This document shows positions 27,178-35,911 of a stretch of DNA of 64,000 bases, one piece after another. The position numbers were made by a program, and so were the translations under genes. How positions within the stretch are numbered: the stretch's first letter is position 1; every line of letters begins with the position of its first letter. Origin of the DNA: Nostoc sp. CHAB 5834 (GTDB taxonomy: Bacteria; Cyanobacteriota; Cyanobacteriia; Cyanobacteriales; Nostocaceae); NCBI GenBank assembly GCA_020829485.1, contig JAIVFU010000036.1:1-64000 (forward strand), given 5' to 3'. The notes under the pieces are model-generated. The model was not told the origin of the DNA, did not search any database, and worked only from the letters and a program-made list of their open reading frames with translations.

Positions 27178-27849
27178 ATGCCAACAATGATTTGGATGGA
27201 ATCTATTACTAAAACTTACCACTTGGGAGAAGTTAGTGTTCCAATCCTCAAAGGAATTGAACTCTCTATTGAGGAAGGGGAATATGTCTCGATTATGGGT
27301 GCGTCAGGTTCGGGTAAATCCACGCTCATGAATATTTTGGGATGTCTGGATCGTCCGACAACTGGAGACTATATTTTTGAAGGCAGAAACCTGACGACTT
27401 TTGATGATGATGAATTAGCCTATATTCGTAACCAAAGGATTGGTTTTGTCTTCCAACAATTTAACTTATTGGCGCGGGCAACAGCGCTGGAAAATGTTAT
27501 GTTACCAATGGTTTACGCTAACTTGCCTAAGCCAAAACGCCGTCAAAGGGCATTAGAAGCCTTGGAAAAGGTAGGATTAGGGGGACGTATATCTAACCGT
27601 CCTAGTCAACTATCTGGGGGACAACAACAACGAGTAGCGATCGCTCGGGCTTTGGTCAACCGACCTGCATTAGTTTTGGCAGATGAGCCAACAGGAGCTT
27701 TAGATACTGAAACTTCCCATGAGGTGATGAGTTTGCTAACAGAACTTAATGACCAAGGGATCACGATTGTGATTGTCACTCATGAACCAGATATCGCTGC
27801 TCAAACCAAAAGAATTATTCGAGTTCAGGATGGCTTGATTGTAGGCTAA
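27178..27849 (+). CDS. ABC transporter ATPase (MacB/LolD type)
   Basis: 223 residues, a single nucleotide-binding domain. Walker A is GASGSGKST, the Q-loop is in VFQQFNLL, the signature is LSGGQQQR, Walker B is [12 protein letters not shown], and the switch His is in VIVTHEPD. It powers the neighbouring permease. In some family members the ATPase is fused in front of the permease; here it is separate and downstream. A palindrome pair sits between the two genes. A second in-frame ATG a few codons on could be the real start. Confidence 0.93.
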   Translation: MPTMIWMESITKTYHLGEVSVPILKGIELSIEEGEYVSIMGASGSGKSTLMNILGCLDRPTTGDYIFEGRNLTTFDDDELAYIRNQRIGFVFQQFNLLARATALENVMLPMVYANLPKPKRRQRALEALEKVGLGGRISNRPSQLSGGQQQRVAIARALVNRPALVLADEPTGALDTETSHEVMSLLTELNDQGITIVIVTHEPDIAAQTKRIIRVQDGLIVG

Positions 27850-27965
27850 TTTGTTAATATCAACCCTTGGAGGGGGAATTTAAGATTTAAATTTCTGTAG
27901 GTCAATCAGGATGAAAACTTTTGATTGTTCCCTCAAAGAAACCTAATTAATGACTAGATTTATTT

Positions 27966-29405
27966 ATGAATTTCAGCTTATTGTTCGTGCATTCTACCTG
28001 GGTTAGCGTAGCATTGGCGGTAGCCTTGCCGTCAGGCATAGCTATTCTTTTTCCAAATACAGCAAGTGCAGCAACTCCCCCAAAAGCGCAGAATTCTTCA
28101 AGCCCTGTACAGGTTCCCGATTACCTCAACTCCAATCCCAATCCTCTCCAATTTCCTACCAAACCGGAGGAAGTAAGGATTCAGACAAATGTACCAATCA
28201 CTTTGGCACAAGCTTTAGAACTAGCAAAACGCAACAATCGAGACTTACAAGTAGCCATATTAGAGCTAGAACGCAGTCGCTCGTCCCTACGCGAGTCTCA
28301 AGCTGCGTTATTTCCTACTCTTGGAATCAACAGTAGTTTAATTAACAGTGGTAATGGTTTTACTAGTAGCAATTCATCTCAAGGCAGCACCTCTTTCAAT
28401 GGTTCAGCACAACTGAATTATGACCTCTATACTTCTGGGAATCGACAAGCTGCTATCCGAGCCGCAGAGGAACAGCTACGGATAGATGAATTAGATGTTG
28501 AAAGCACATCTCTGGAAGTCGATCTGAATGTTACTACTGAATATTACGATTTGCAACAAGCAGATGAAGAAGTAAGAATTAATCGGTCTGCTGTGGAAAA
28601 TGCCCAGGCTAGTTTGCGGGATACCCAAGCAAGAGAACAGGCTGGAGTGGGTACGCGGTTCGATGTGCTGCAAGCTCAGGTGAATTTAGCAAACGCCCAA
28701 CAACTACTGACTAATGCTATCTCAAATCAGCAAATTGCTCGTCGTCGGTTAGCAACTCGGTTAAGTTTGGCACAGTCGGTTAATATCACTGCGGCAGATC
28801 AGGTACAATTAGCGGGTCTTTGGCAGCCAACACTGGAAGAAACTATTCTCCGAGCATTTCAAAATCGTCCAGAATTGCAACAGCAATTAGCACAACGTAA
28901 CATTGGTGAGCAACAGCGACGACAGGCACTTTCACAGCTAGGGCCGCAAATTAGTTTGGCAAGCAACTACAATCTGCAAGATCAGTTTGATGATGGCGTT
29001 AGCATTACTGATGGCTATTCACTGGGACTCCAAGGAAATCTTAATTTGTTCGATGGGGGAGCAGCAAGAGCAAGGGCGGCTCAGTCAAGAGTTAATATTG
29101 CGATCGCAGAGAGTCAATTTGGTAGTCAGCGCGACCTAATTCGCTTTGATGTAGAACAGTACTATTCTCAATTACAATCCAATTTAAATAATGTGCAGAG
29201 TTCTAGTGTGGCTTTAAATCAAGCTAGGGAAGCTCTGAATTTAGCAAGGCTCAGGTTCCAAGCTGGTGTGGGTACTCAAACAGAGGTGATCTCTGCTGAA
29301 AATGACTTGACAAGAGCAGAAGGAAATCGAATTGCAGCTATTTTGGATTACAATCGCGCTCTAGCTAATTTGCAAAGATCAGTCACTTCCAGGGCTTCGC
29401 GCTAA
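27966..29405 (+). CDS. TolC-family outer membrane channel
   Basis: 479 residues. A signal peptide (about 1-36) is followed by a proline-rich linker and two outer-membrane-efflux (OEP) halves. The first starts with ITLAQALELAKRNNRDLQVA, and the second is recognisable by ETILRAFQNRPELQQQLAQR. Long glutamine/alanine-rich helices build the periplasmic tunnel. TolC trimers form the outer-membrane exit duct. It closes the adaptor-permease-ATPase-TolC gene set, which therefore encodes a full tripartite exporter like MacAB-TolC or the heterocyst DevBCA-HgdD system. Whether the substrate is a glycolipid, peptide or drug is not shown. Confidence 0.9.
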   Translation: MNFSLLFVHSTWVSVALAVALPSGIAILFPNTASAATPPKAQNSSSPVQVPDYLNSNPNPLQFPTKPEEVRIQTNVPITLAQALELAKRNNRDLQVAILELERSRSSLRESQAALFPTLGINSSLINSGNGFTSSNSSQGSTSFNGSAQLNYDLYTSGNRQAAIRAAEEQLRIDELDVESTSLEVDLNVTTEYYDLQQADEEVRINRSAVENAQASLRDTQAREQAGVGTRFDVLQAQVNLANAQQLLTNAISNQQIARRRLATRLSLAQSVNITAADQVQLAGLWQPTLEETILRAFQNRPELQQQLAQRNIGEQQRRQALSQLGPQISLASNYNLQDQFDDGVSITDGYSLGLQGNLNLFDGGAARARAAQSRVNIAIAESQFGSQRDLIRFDVEQYYSQLQSNLNNVQSSSVALNQAREALNLARLRFQAGVGTQTEVISAENDLTRAEGNRIAAILDYNRALANLQRSVTSRASR

Positions 29406-29613
29406 GTACTGCTTTACGTAAAATCGTAGCGAATTGAGGGTTGAAATTTAAACGCACAGGGGAGGCAGCGCGTTGCGGGGGTTCCCACGCCACTTGATTT
29501 ATGCCGGGGAACCCCTCCACCGCAGTAGCTTCCCGTTGTAGCGACTGCCGTCGCGCAGAGGTAAGCGTTTACTTCGACATAGGTCTGAAAGATTAAACTG
29601 TCATTATCATTAG

Positions 29614-29716
29614 TACAGCACTTCCGGCAGCTATGAGGTACATCCTCAAATCTGAAAGCTTTGATAGGAGAGGGCAAGGAGAAAAACTGTATTGCATAAT
29701 AGCCGGAAGCGCTGTA
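29614..29716. mobile_element. MITE-like element with TACAGCACTTCCGGC ends
   Basis: 15-bp inverted ends (one mismatch, CACT versus CGCT) bound 103 bp without a gene. To its left (29455-29560) there is another GC-rich repeat with GGGGTTCC/GGAACCCC arms. Together they fill the gap behind the TolC gene. Confidence 0.4.
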
Positions 29717-29782
29717 ACGGTAAGATTATTATGCGCGATCGCCCGAAGCTGTAAATTAAGCAGCAAAGCTTTGCTCATCAAC

Positions 29783-30601
29783 TTATTTTCGAGCGCGAAC
29801 AAAAAACTTTGTAGTGTCTTCCCAAATACCTTGCTCAGTTGCTAGTTTCTCAATTTCTACTTTGTACTCAACTTGCAACTGATTTAATTGTTCTTGTGAT
29901 AATTTTGACAACAAAGGATTACCTTTAAAATTTATATTCATTGCTATCTCAGATAATTCTTTATCCCTTAGAGGGCGATAACGTCCCGATGGCTCAATCT
30001 TAATTTCGATATCTCTAAAACCTGTTTGATTGAGCAAATTACGACATTTTTCTGGAGTCCCCAGTGGTTCAAGGATATGTGATAATGATACACCTAAAAC
30101 TTTAGCGAAGATTCTCTGCTGAAGAGAGGCCATATAAGCTGTTTCGGGAGGACAGGTAAATGCTACAAATCCTCCAGGTTTCAAGAAGTGATACCACTTT
30201 TGCAAAGTAGCAAGGATATCAGGAAAAAGTACAATTGCCTCACAGCAAAAGACAACATCAAAACTAGCATCACTAAAGTTGAAATATTCTGCATCTGCCT
30301 CAATCAACTCGATATTTTCTAATTTTGCTGCTGCAATTTTAAGTCTTGCTTGATGCAACATTCCAGGGGTCATGTCAATCCCAATCACGTAGCCCTCTGA
30401 ACCAACTTTTTCAGCAGCAGGAATCGCAACTAAACCTGTTCCAGTGGCCACATCAAGGATTTTCTGTCCAGAATCTAGTGGAACAAATTCAAGTAGAAGC
30501 TTGGCTTCTAGAGGATGGCGAGTACCTTCCTCATGATCATAAGTCGTTCTACTACCATAAAATTCTTTTAGTTGCTGCTTATAGCTATCTAGATTGGTCA
30601 T
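29783..30601 (-). CDS. Class I SAM-dependent methyltransferase
   Basis: 272 residues. The Rossmann-type core has motif I ILDVATGTGLVAIPAA, motif II GIDMTPGML, an acidic EADAEYFNF and motif IV-like FDVVFCCEAIVLF. The middle resembles UbiE/type 11 methyltransferases. The C-terminal part (about 180-272) probably forms a substrate cap. I chose the ATG at 30601; a TTG two codons upstream would sit even closer to the divergent gene. Its start codon is only 6 bp from that of the plus-strand methyltransferase. The substrate is unknown. Confidence 0.82.
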   Translation of the reverse strand: MTNLDSYKQQLKEFYGSRTTYDHEEGTRHPLEAKLLLEFVPLDSGQKILDVATGTGLVAIPAAEKVGSEGYVIGIDMTPGMLHQARLKIAAAKLENIELIEADAEYFNFSDASFDVVFCCEAIVLFPDILATLQKWYHFLKPGGFVAFTCPPETAYMASLQQRIFAKVLGVSLSHILEPLGTPEKCRNLLNQTGFRDIEIKIEPSGRYRPLRDKELSEIAMNINFKGNPLLSKLSQEQLNQLQVEYKVEIEKLATEQGIWEDTTKFFVRARK

Positions 30602-30607
30602 AACCAA

Positions 30608-31369
30608 ATGTTAAATTTTCTCCACTTTATAGTAACTTTTGTTGTGATATTAAGTTGCTTGCTGCTGAATCCAACGCTGACAGTACAAGCCGCGACTTCA
30701 TCCCGCACTGTTTACGAACAACGGATAATCCATAGTTCAGATGGTATCGGCAAATATTACATGGGGCGCGAAATCGCCAAAGTCATGGGATACACAGGCG
30801 CTGGCTGGCTAGAACGTCCAAGCCGAGAGGGAGAGGAACAGCCAAGTAAAATAGTCAGCCTCCTTAACCTAAAACCTAACGATGTAGTGGCAGATATTGG
30901 CGCTGGTACAGGCTACTTAAGCTTTCGCATCGCACCTTTATTAACAACAGGTAAGGTGTTAGCTATAGATGTTCAACCAGAAATGTTGGAAATCATTGAG
31001 TTGTTCAAAAAAGAGAAAAATATCACCAATGTTGAGCCTGTTTTAGCAACCCTTAGCGACACAAACTTACCATCTCAAAGTATCGATTTGGCGTTGATGG
31101 TAGATGCTTATCATGAACTTGAGTATCCCCAAGAAGTGATGCAAGGAATTGTGAAAGCACTTAAACCAGGTGGTCGGGTAGTGCTGGTTGAGTACCGGGG
31201 TGAAAATCCCTTTATTATGATTAAAGGTCTGCACAAGATGACTCAAAAGCAAGTTCGTAAAGAAATGCAAGCTGTTGGTTTGGTTTGGCGGGAAACTAAA
31301 AACTTGTTACCTCAACAGCATTTAATGGTGTTTGAGAAACCTAATTCTAGCGATTTATTAACAAAATGA
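30608..31369 (+). CDS. Exported SAM-dependent methyltransferase-like protein
   Basis: 253 residues. The N-terminus (about 1-29, ending TVQAA) is a good signal peptide or anchor, which is unusual for a SAM enzyme. The remaining protein has YYMGREIAKVMGYTGAGWLE, then motif I VVADIGAGTGYLSFRIA, motif II LAIDVQPEML and a LMVDAYHELEYPQEVM core. This family occurs widely in bacteria with the same leader. If it is exported, a SAM supply outside the cytoplasm is unclear, so the leader may be a membrane anchor facing inward. It is divergent from the neighbouring methyltransferase. Confidence 0.8.
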   Translation: MLNFLHFIVTFVVILSCLLLNPTLTVQAATSSRTVYEQRIIHSSDGIGKYYMGREIAKVMGYTGAGWLERPSREGEEQPSKIVSLLNLKPNDVVADIGAGTGYLSFRIAPLLTTGKVLAIDVQPEMLEIIELFKKEKNITNVEPVLATLSDTNLPSQSIDLALMVDAYHELEYPQEVMQGIVKALKPGGRVVLVEYRGENPFIMIKGLHKMTQKQVRKEMQAVGLVWRETKNLLPQQHLMVFEKPNSSDLLTK

Positions 31370-31445
31370 GGCTTGGGTAGTATTTCTGTAGAAAAATATG
31401 TACCAAGCCATAATAAAGTAAGACTCGTTGCCAGAGCAGAAAATC

Positions 31446-31756
31446 ATGGTTAACCTATCACTCAAGCAACGAATTCCTCCTTTAGAGAATGGCGATCGCC
31501 TCACTCGCTACGAATTTGAGGGGCGCTATCAAGCAATGCCCCGTCATCAAAAGGCAGAATTAATTGAAGGAGTTGTATACTTGGCATCCCCATTACGCTT
31601 TGAAAGTCATGCTGAACCGGTCATACAATCACTTGGTTGGGAGTTTATGAAGCATCAACTCCTGGTGTGAGATTGGGAATTGAACCAACAGTCCGCTTAG
31701 ATCGAGACAATGAACCGCAACCAGATGGGGTGCTATTAATCACACCATCAGAATAG
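31446..31756 (+). pseudogene. Broken Uma2 family gene
   Basis: The frame begins [20 protein letters not shown] and runs through [15 protein letters not shown], the standard DUF820 N-terminus, then stops at 31670. The missing part continues in another frame from about 31640 as [20 protein letters not shown] and NEPQPDGVLLI, ending at 31756. The catalytic EIVS strand and the whole C-terminus are absent. So it is both frameshifted and truncated. An intact relative lies a few hundred bases downstream on the other strand. Confidence 0.75.
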
Positions 31757-31794
31757 CTAAACAATCAGGAAAACGTTTAATGGATATTTTGGCA

Positions 31795-32091
31795 TCAGTC
31801 TATTTTTTTGCGAATTAAGCTGGCGCTTTTGGTTGAACTATCCCAAACAATCCAGCTAATAGAATTATCTAAATCATCGGGGCTGTTTGAAACTTTAAAA
31901 TATAGCTTTTCTAAACCTTTTGTTTCAATAGCAAAGTCGGCATTTTGAGCATAAACGACTATAAAACCTTTGTCTCGCAAACAATACATCGCCCAGGCTT
32001 TCAATGATTGCTTGTATGGTTCATGTGGAATTGGCGGTTTTGTGATTGTATCTTCAATTAGTTTAAATATTTGCATGATTTTATCGCTCAT
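31795..32091 (-). CDS. Hypothetical protein downstream of a Uma2 gene
   Basis: 98 residues with no membrane segment. It reads as an alpha-beta domain with GFIVVYAQNADFAIETKG and LYFKVSNSPDDLDN in the middle. I do not recognise a family. The strand pattern with spaced acidic and lysine residues (DFAIETK) recalls a nuclease-like fold, but that is speculative. It lies 34 bp after the Uma2 gene on the same strand, so co-transcription is likely. Confidence 0.5.
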   Translation of the reverse strand: MSDKIMQIFKLIEDTITKPPIPHEPYKQSLKAWAMYCLRDKGFIVVYAQNADFAIETKGLEKLYFKVSNSPDDLDNSISWIVWDSSTKSASLIRKKID

Positions 32092-32125
32092 AATAGATTA
32101 ACTTTTTCAAACATTATTATCCCCA

Positions 32126-32704
32126 TTATCCCCAAATTTTTTTGAGACTGAGTACAAAACCAGGTAAAACACTTTCTCCAGAAAGAGTTTGAGGTAATTT
32201 TAAAATTTCCACATCTTGTCCAGGACGATAAATTTCTACTTCCTGTTTTTTTCGATTTATCAGCCAACCTAAACGACATCCATTTGACATATATTCATGC
32301 ATTTTTTCTTGAACTTTTTTCAAGGTGTCAGATGGCGACATTATTTCAATTGTAAAGTCAGGACATAAAGGAAGATATTTTTCTCTTTGTTCTTTAGTCA
32401 AACTATCCCAATGAGATTTTTCTACCCAAGAAACATCAGGAGAACGGTCAGCACCATTTGGTAAAGTAAATCCAGTTGAAGAATCAAAAACTTCACCTAG
32501 TTGCTTTTGTTCATTCCATGATGCTAATTGCAAAATTAAATTAACATTACTTCTTCCAGTTTCTCCTCCTGTTGGTGCCATTATGACTATTTCTCCTTGG
32601 GCATTGCGTTCTAATTTTAAATCAGGGTTTTCTTCACATAGATGATAAAACTGCTCTGTTGTTAGTTGAATAATTGAATTAAGGTTTAATGTCAGTGCTG
32701 TCAT
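32126..32704 (-). CDS. Uma2 family endonuclease-like protein (DUF820)
   Basis: 192 residues, full length for the family. The N-terminus has TTEQFYHLCEENPDLKLERN and EIVIMAPTGGETGRSN. The core has NGADRSPDVSWVEKSHW and the catalytic strand CPDFTIEIMSPSDTLK with the E-x-MSPSD motif, then CRLGWLINRKKQEVEIYRPG. The PD-(D/E)XK core seems intact, so nuclease activity is possible. Its role may be in mobile-element or conflict biology. It is followed by a small hypothetical gene. Confidence 0.88.
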   Translation of the reverse strand: MTALTLNLNSIIQLTTEQFYHLCEENPDLKLERNAQGEIVIMAPTGGETGRSNVNLILQLASWNEQKQLGEVFDSSTGFTLPNGADRSPDVSWVEKSHWDSLTKEQREKYLPLCPDFTIEIMSPSDTLKKVQEKMHEYMSNGCRLGWLINRKKQEVEIYRPGQDVEILKLPQTLSGESVLPGFVLSLKKIWG

Positions 32705-32748
32705 TGAAGTATTTCCCGTTTTTTGTTCGCTGATAAATAATTAATTAT

Positions 32749-33216
32749 TTAATGCACATCGGGATCGCAACGAATTTCAATCATAAAGCCATCTGGATCG
32801 TAAAAATACACGCCTCTACCAGTAGGGCGAGTGACTGGGCCGTATGCGATCGCTATTTTATTTTCTCTGATCACTGTCACCGCTTGCTCAAATAACTGCG
32901 GATCGATGTCAAAGGCTAGATGGTAGGCTCTGGTAAAAGTCTTTTCTGGGTCTGGATTTGGTGGTGATAATTCTGGTTCCCCAAATAAATCCAGAATCGT
33001 CCCATCCGGGGTGATGAAGTTGGCTACTTTTCCAGATGCAACAAGTTCCACCAGGGTTGCGGGTACTTCGTCGCCTGTGAGTTCGTGCAAACCCAGGATT
33101 CTACCATAAAAGTAGCGGGAAGCTTGCATATCTTGGACGTTGAGGGCAATATGATGCACTTTACGCAGATTTCCTGGTGCAAGGACACTGTTCATGGATT
33201 GGGTGCTAGATAGCAT
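32749..33216 (-). CDS. VOC (glyoxalase/dioxygenase) family protein
   Basis: About 155 residues with the paired beta-alpha-beta-beta-beta modules of the vicinal oxygen chelate superfamily. Candidate metal ligands are His in VHHIALNV, His in RAYHLAFDI and Glu in GFMIEIRCD. Family members include glyoxalase I and extradiol dioxygenases; the sequence does not fix the substrate. I chose the ATG at 33216, since the first reading-frame codons are not preceded by a standard start. It stands alone. Confidence 0.82.
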   Translation of the reverse strand: MLSSTQSMNSVLAPGNLRKVHHIALNVQDMQASRYFYGRILGLHELTGDEVPATLVELVASGKVANFITPDGTILDLFGEPELSPPNPDPEKTFTRAYHLAFDIDPQLFEQAVTVIRENKIAIAYGPVTRPTGRGVYFYDPDGFMIEIRCDPDVH

Positions 33217-33292
33217 AATAAAACAAAATCTCAATACTTAGATAGAAGTTGAACTTTCTTTTAAAGTTTATTATTCCTAATAAAAATCTATC

Positions 33293-33796
33293 ATGGCTTT
33301 TGATTATTCTTTAGACTTTAAAAATATTGATTTTCGCCAACATCCTGAACTCTATCGCGTTGGCAAGGGTGAGCAGGGCGTGCTTTTGGTTGAACCATAC
33401 AAATCAGAAATCCTTCCTTACTGGCGGTTCAAAACTCCTGATATTGCTAGAGAGTCAAGTGAAAAAATCTATGAGATGTTTATTGATTATTTAGATAAAG
33501 ATGATTTTGTCGGCGCAGATATGGCACGAAAGTTTATCCAAATGGGCTATACTCGCTCTCGCCGTTATGCTAATCATAAAAGCGGCAGGAAGTATAAACA
33601 AAATTCGGAAACTTCAGATTCTAAAAAAGAAGTTCTTCCCTACGAAGTTGACCCAGTTAAAGCGGAATCAGCAGCAATATTTAAAGCCAAGTGGGTAGAA
33701 GCAAAGACAAATGAGAAATATCAAAAGCTTTTAGCCAAACATAAACAGATGTATGAAAATATCTCATCTTTGCAAATAAATATACCTGGCGATTAG
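33293..33796 (+). CDS. DUF4385 family protein
   Basis: 167 residues with the family look: a start of MAFDYSLDFKNIDFRQHPE, then YRVGKGEQGVLLVEPYKSEI, the basic helix MGYTRSRRYANHKSGRKY, and FKAKWVEAKTNEKY near the end. No membrane segment. The function of DUF4385 is not known; the basic helix suggests nucleic-acid contact but this is a guess. It stands alone, and a hairpin-containing repeat follows the stop. Confidence 0.78.
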   Translation: MAFDYSLDFKNIDFRQHPELYRVGKGEQGVLLVEPYKSEILPYWRFKTPDIARESSEKIYEMFIDYLDKDDFVGADMARKFIQMGYTRSRRYANHKSGRKYKQNSETSDSKKEVLPYEVDPVKAESAAIFKAKWVEAKTNEKYQKLLAKHKQMYENISSLQINIPGD

Positions 33797-33799
33797 ACA

Positions 33800-33903
33800 T
33801 CGCGGCTACACAAATTAAGTCCGCCTTTCCTACGGAACGCCAAGGCGAACGCGGACTTAGAATTTGAAACCCACGGAGGTGGGTTTTATCTGTATAGCCG
33901 CGA
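33800..33903. repeat. Nested inverted-repeat element
   Basis: The outer arms CGCGGCTACACA/TGTATAGCCGCG enclose AAGTCCGC/GCGGACTT and the terminator-like AACCCACGGAGGTGGGTT. The element follows directly on the DUF4385 stop and may end its transcript. Confidence 0.6.
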
Positions 33904-33962
33904 ATTCCATTCGCCAGGGCGAGTATCTGAGGTGAATGAACGAGCAACCCAATTTCTAAAAA

Positions 33963-34982
33963 TTATCGGCGATATTCGTCGCCGCAATCGCCGATAAGCT
34001 GGTACAAATCGCGTGATTGGCGAGATACTGCATTGATGCGATCGCGATCGTCAGCATCTAAACTAAAACTAAATACTTTGGCGTTATCTTCTATATGTTC
34101 AGATACACCAAGTTTTGCACCAACTATCACACCGCCCACAGTTGGCTGATCTAAAATGTAACGCACTGCTACGTTAGAAATGCTTACCCCATGCTTATTA
34201 GCAATTTCCTTCAAGATAGCCAACAACTCTTGAAATAATCGCCAACCACCCCAAGCATCGATCATATTTTTATATTTTTTCAAACTAGCAGTGGATAGAT
34301 CAAATCCTCGCGGTTCCGTTTTCCCCAAATAGTTTTCTGATAACAAACCGCCGCACAGTGTACCGTAAGTAAAAAGCTTTATGTCATGCTGTTGACAAAA
34401 CTCCACCATATTAACTTCGGGACGGCGGTCAACAAGGGAGAATTGCACTTGGTTAGAAACAATTTTGATCCCTGCTTCGGTAATAATCTTTAAGTTTTCA
34501 GTGTCAAAATTAGTTAAACCTAGATGCTTAATTTTACCCTCAGTCTGAAGTTCTGCCATATATTTGAGGGCATCCAGGTAATTTTTATCCTGATATTCCC
34601 ACCAGTGGAATTGCATCAAATCTAACGATTCTACATTCATCCTTCTCAAGGAAATATCAATATTTTCCTCAACCAGTTTTTTCGTCATTTTGCCAGGACG
34701 AGGCACCCATTTTGTAAAAGCTTGTACCTTAGATAAAGCATCTTTACCACGAGTATCAATTAGTTGACAGCGAAACTCACCAATAAAGTCTTCGGCGGGG
34801 CCATAATGGTCTGCTAAATCCCAAGTGGTAAAGCCTGCATCTACATATTTGAACATAGTCTCAATAGCGGCTTGGGGATTGATCCGTCCGTGTCCGCCGG
34901 AGACTTGCCACATCCCATTTAATATGCGGCAAATGTTCAAATCGGGAGTGAATTGGAGACGACTAGCTGCGGGTAAGTTCAT
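33963..34982 (-). CDS. Aldo/keto reductase
   Basis: 339 residues forming a single TIM-barrel reductase. The usual tetrad is visible: Asp and Tyr in TTWDLADHYGPAEDF, Lys in the AFTKWVPRP segment, and His in DLMQFHWWEYQD. The NADPH-binding end has GVIVGAKLGVSEHIEDN. Members reduce aldehydes and ketones with NADPH. Substrate is open. I chose the ATG at 34982. The gene is monocistronic, with cytochrome c6 next in the same direction but 120 bp away from its start. Confidence 0.87.
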   Translation of the reverse strand: MNLPAASRLQFTPDLNICRILNGMWQVSGGHGRINPQAAIETMFKYVDAGFTTWDLADHYGPAEDFIGEFRCQLIDTRGKDALSKVQAFTKWVPRPGKMTKKLVEENIDISLRRMNVESLDLMQFHWWEYQDKNYLDALKYMAELQTEGKIKHLGLTNFDTENLKIITEAGIKIVSNQVQFSLVDRRPEVNMVEFCQQHDIKLFTYGTLCGGLLSENYLGKTEPRGFDLSTASLKKYKNMIDAWGGWRLFQELLAILKEIANKHGVSISNVAVRYILDQPTVGGVIVGAKLGVSEHIEDNAKVFSFSLDADDRDRINAVSRQSRDLYQLIGDCGDEYRR

Positions 34983-35107
34983 TTTCAAGTTAGGAGTGAA
35001 AAGTTAGCAATGCGAAGACTTAACAATTACTAATAGATAAATTATAACTGATAATTCATAATTCCTAACTTCTAACGTGCAGATGCGATTAATCGCGCCT
35101 CTACTTT

Positions 35108-35443
35108 TTAATGCCAGTCTTTTTCAGATTGTTCGATAACGTAAGTAGCAACGTCTTGAATTTGCTGCTCAGTGAGACGCTCTTTGTAGGCTGACATATT
35201 ATTTTTACCATTGGTTACTATAGATGTAACTGCCTCTATTGAGTCCATACCATACTTTTTCAGTGCTTGCTTTTTGAGATTTTTACCTCGCCTGATGATG
35301 TTGCTGCCGTTGATATGGCAACCAGCACAATGAACACTAAATATTTGTTCACCGTTAACTGTGTCTGCTGCACTAGCAGGTAAAGTAAAAGTGCTTATCA
35401 ATAACAAAAACGTTACTAATACTAATGTAAGTAGTCTTTTCAA
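35108..35443 (-). CDS. petJ: Cytochrome c6-like protein
   Basis: 111 residues: a signal peptide (about 1-25, ending ASA), then a class I c-type cytochrome domain. Haem attachment is CAGCH, and the distal Met is in NGKNNMSAYKERL. The layout NGEQIFSVHCAGCHINGSN and the C-terminal DVATYVIEQSEKDW match cytochrome c6, the soluble lumen carrier between cytochrome b6f and photosystem I that replaces plastocyanin. It could be one of the c6 paralogues rather than the main PetJ, since the region after the haem site is more basic than usual. Confidence 0.82.
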   Translation of the reverse strand: MKRLLTLVLVTFLLLISTFTLPASAADTVNGEQIFSVHCAGCHINGSNIIRRGKNLKKQALKKYGMDSIEAVTSIVTNGKNNMSAYKERLTEQQIQDVATYVIEQSEKDWH

Positions 35444-35498
35444 TTAACTTCTCCCGATTTTGACATACTGGTTGCAGGCATAAGTGTCACAACCACTA

Positions 35499-35723
35499 CT
35501 ACAGAGATTCAAAGTCAGTTGTAAATCCAGCAAAATTTGCACAATTTTCTTGAAAGGCTTCTGCATCGCTAACATCTTCAATTTTATAAGACATGATGCG
35601 CGTCCCATCTGGCATTTTTTTAGAACCAATCACTTCACCTTGATATTTTTCTGCGATCGCTTTAAATTCAGTACCATAGAGTTTCCAGGCATCGCCTGAA
35701 CAAGTAATATTTACTCGCCACAT
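35499..35723 (-). CDS. Small hypothetical protein
   Basis: 74 residues with an alpha-beta pattern (WRVNITCSGDAWKLYGTEF at the start, then RIMSYKIEDVSDAEAFQENC). Three cysteines, no signal peptide or membrane segment. I do not recognise the family. It lies just upstream of the cytochrome c6 gene, in the same direction with a 55-bp gap, so the two may share a transcript. Confidence 0.6.
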   Translation of the reverse strand: MWRVNITCSGDAWKLYGTEFKAIAEKYQGEVIGSKKMPDGTRIMSYKIEDVSDAEAFQENCANFAGFTTDFESL

Positions 35724-35911
35724 ATTTGTATCTCAATTACTACCAACAATTAATCATCTCACGAATGGGCAACATGCTACACATCACGTCTTTCGGGTTA
35801 TTATTTTCTATCTAAAGGAAGTGCCGAGCCTTTTCAGGCTACGCCATAATGTGGGTATGGGAACATGTCTAGAAAATATTATCCAAAATAGTTAAACCCT
35901 AAGAGTTGAAA

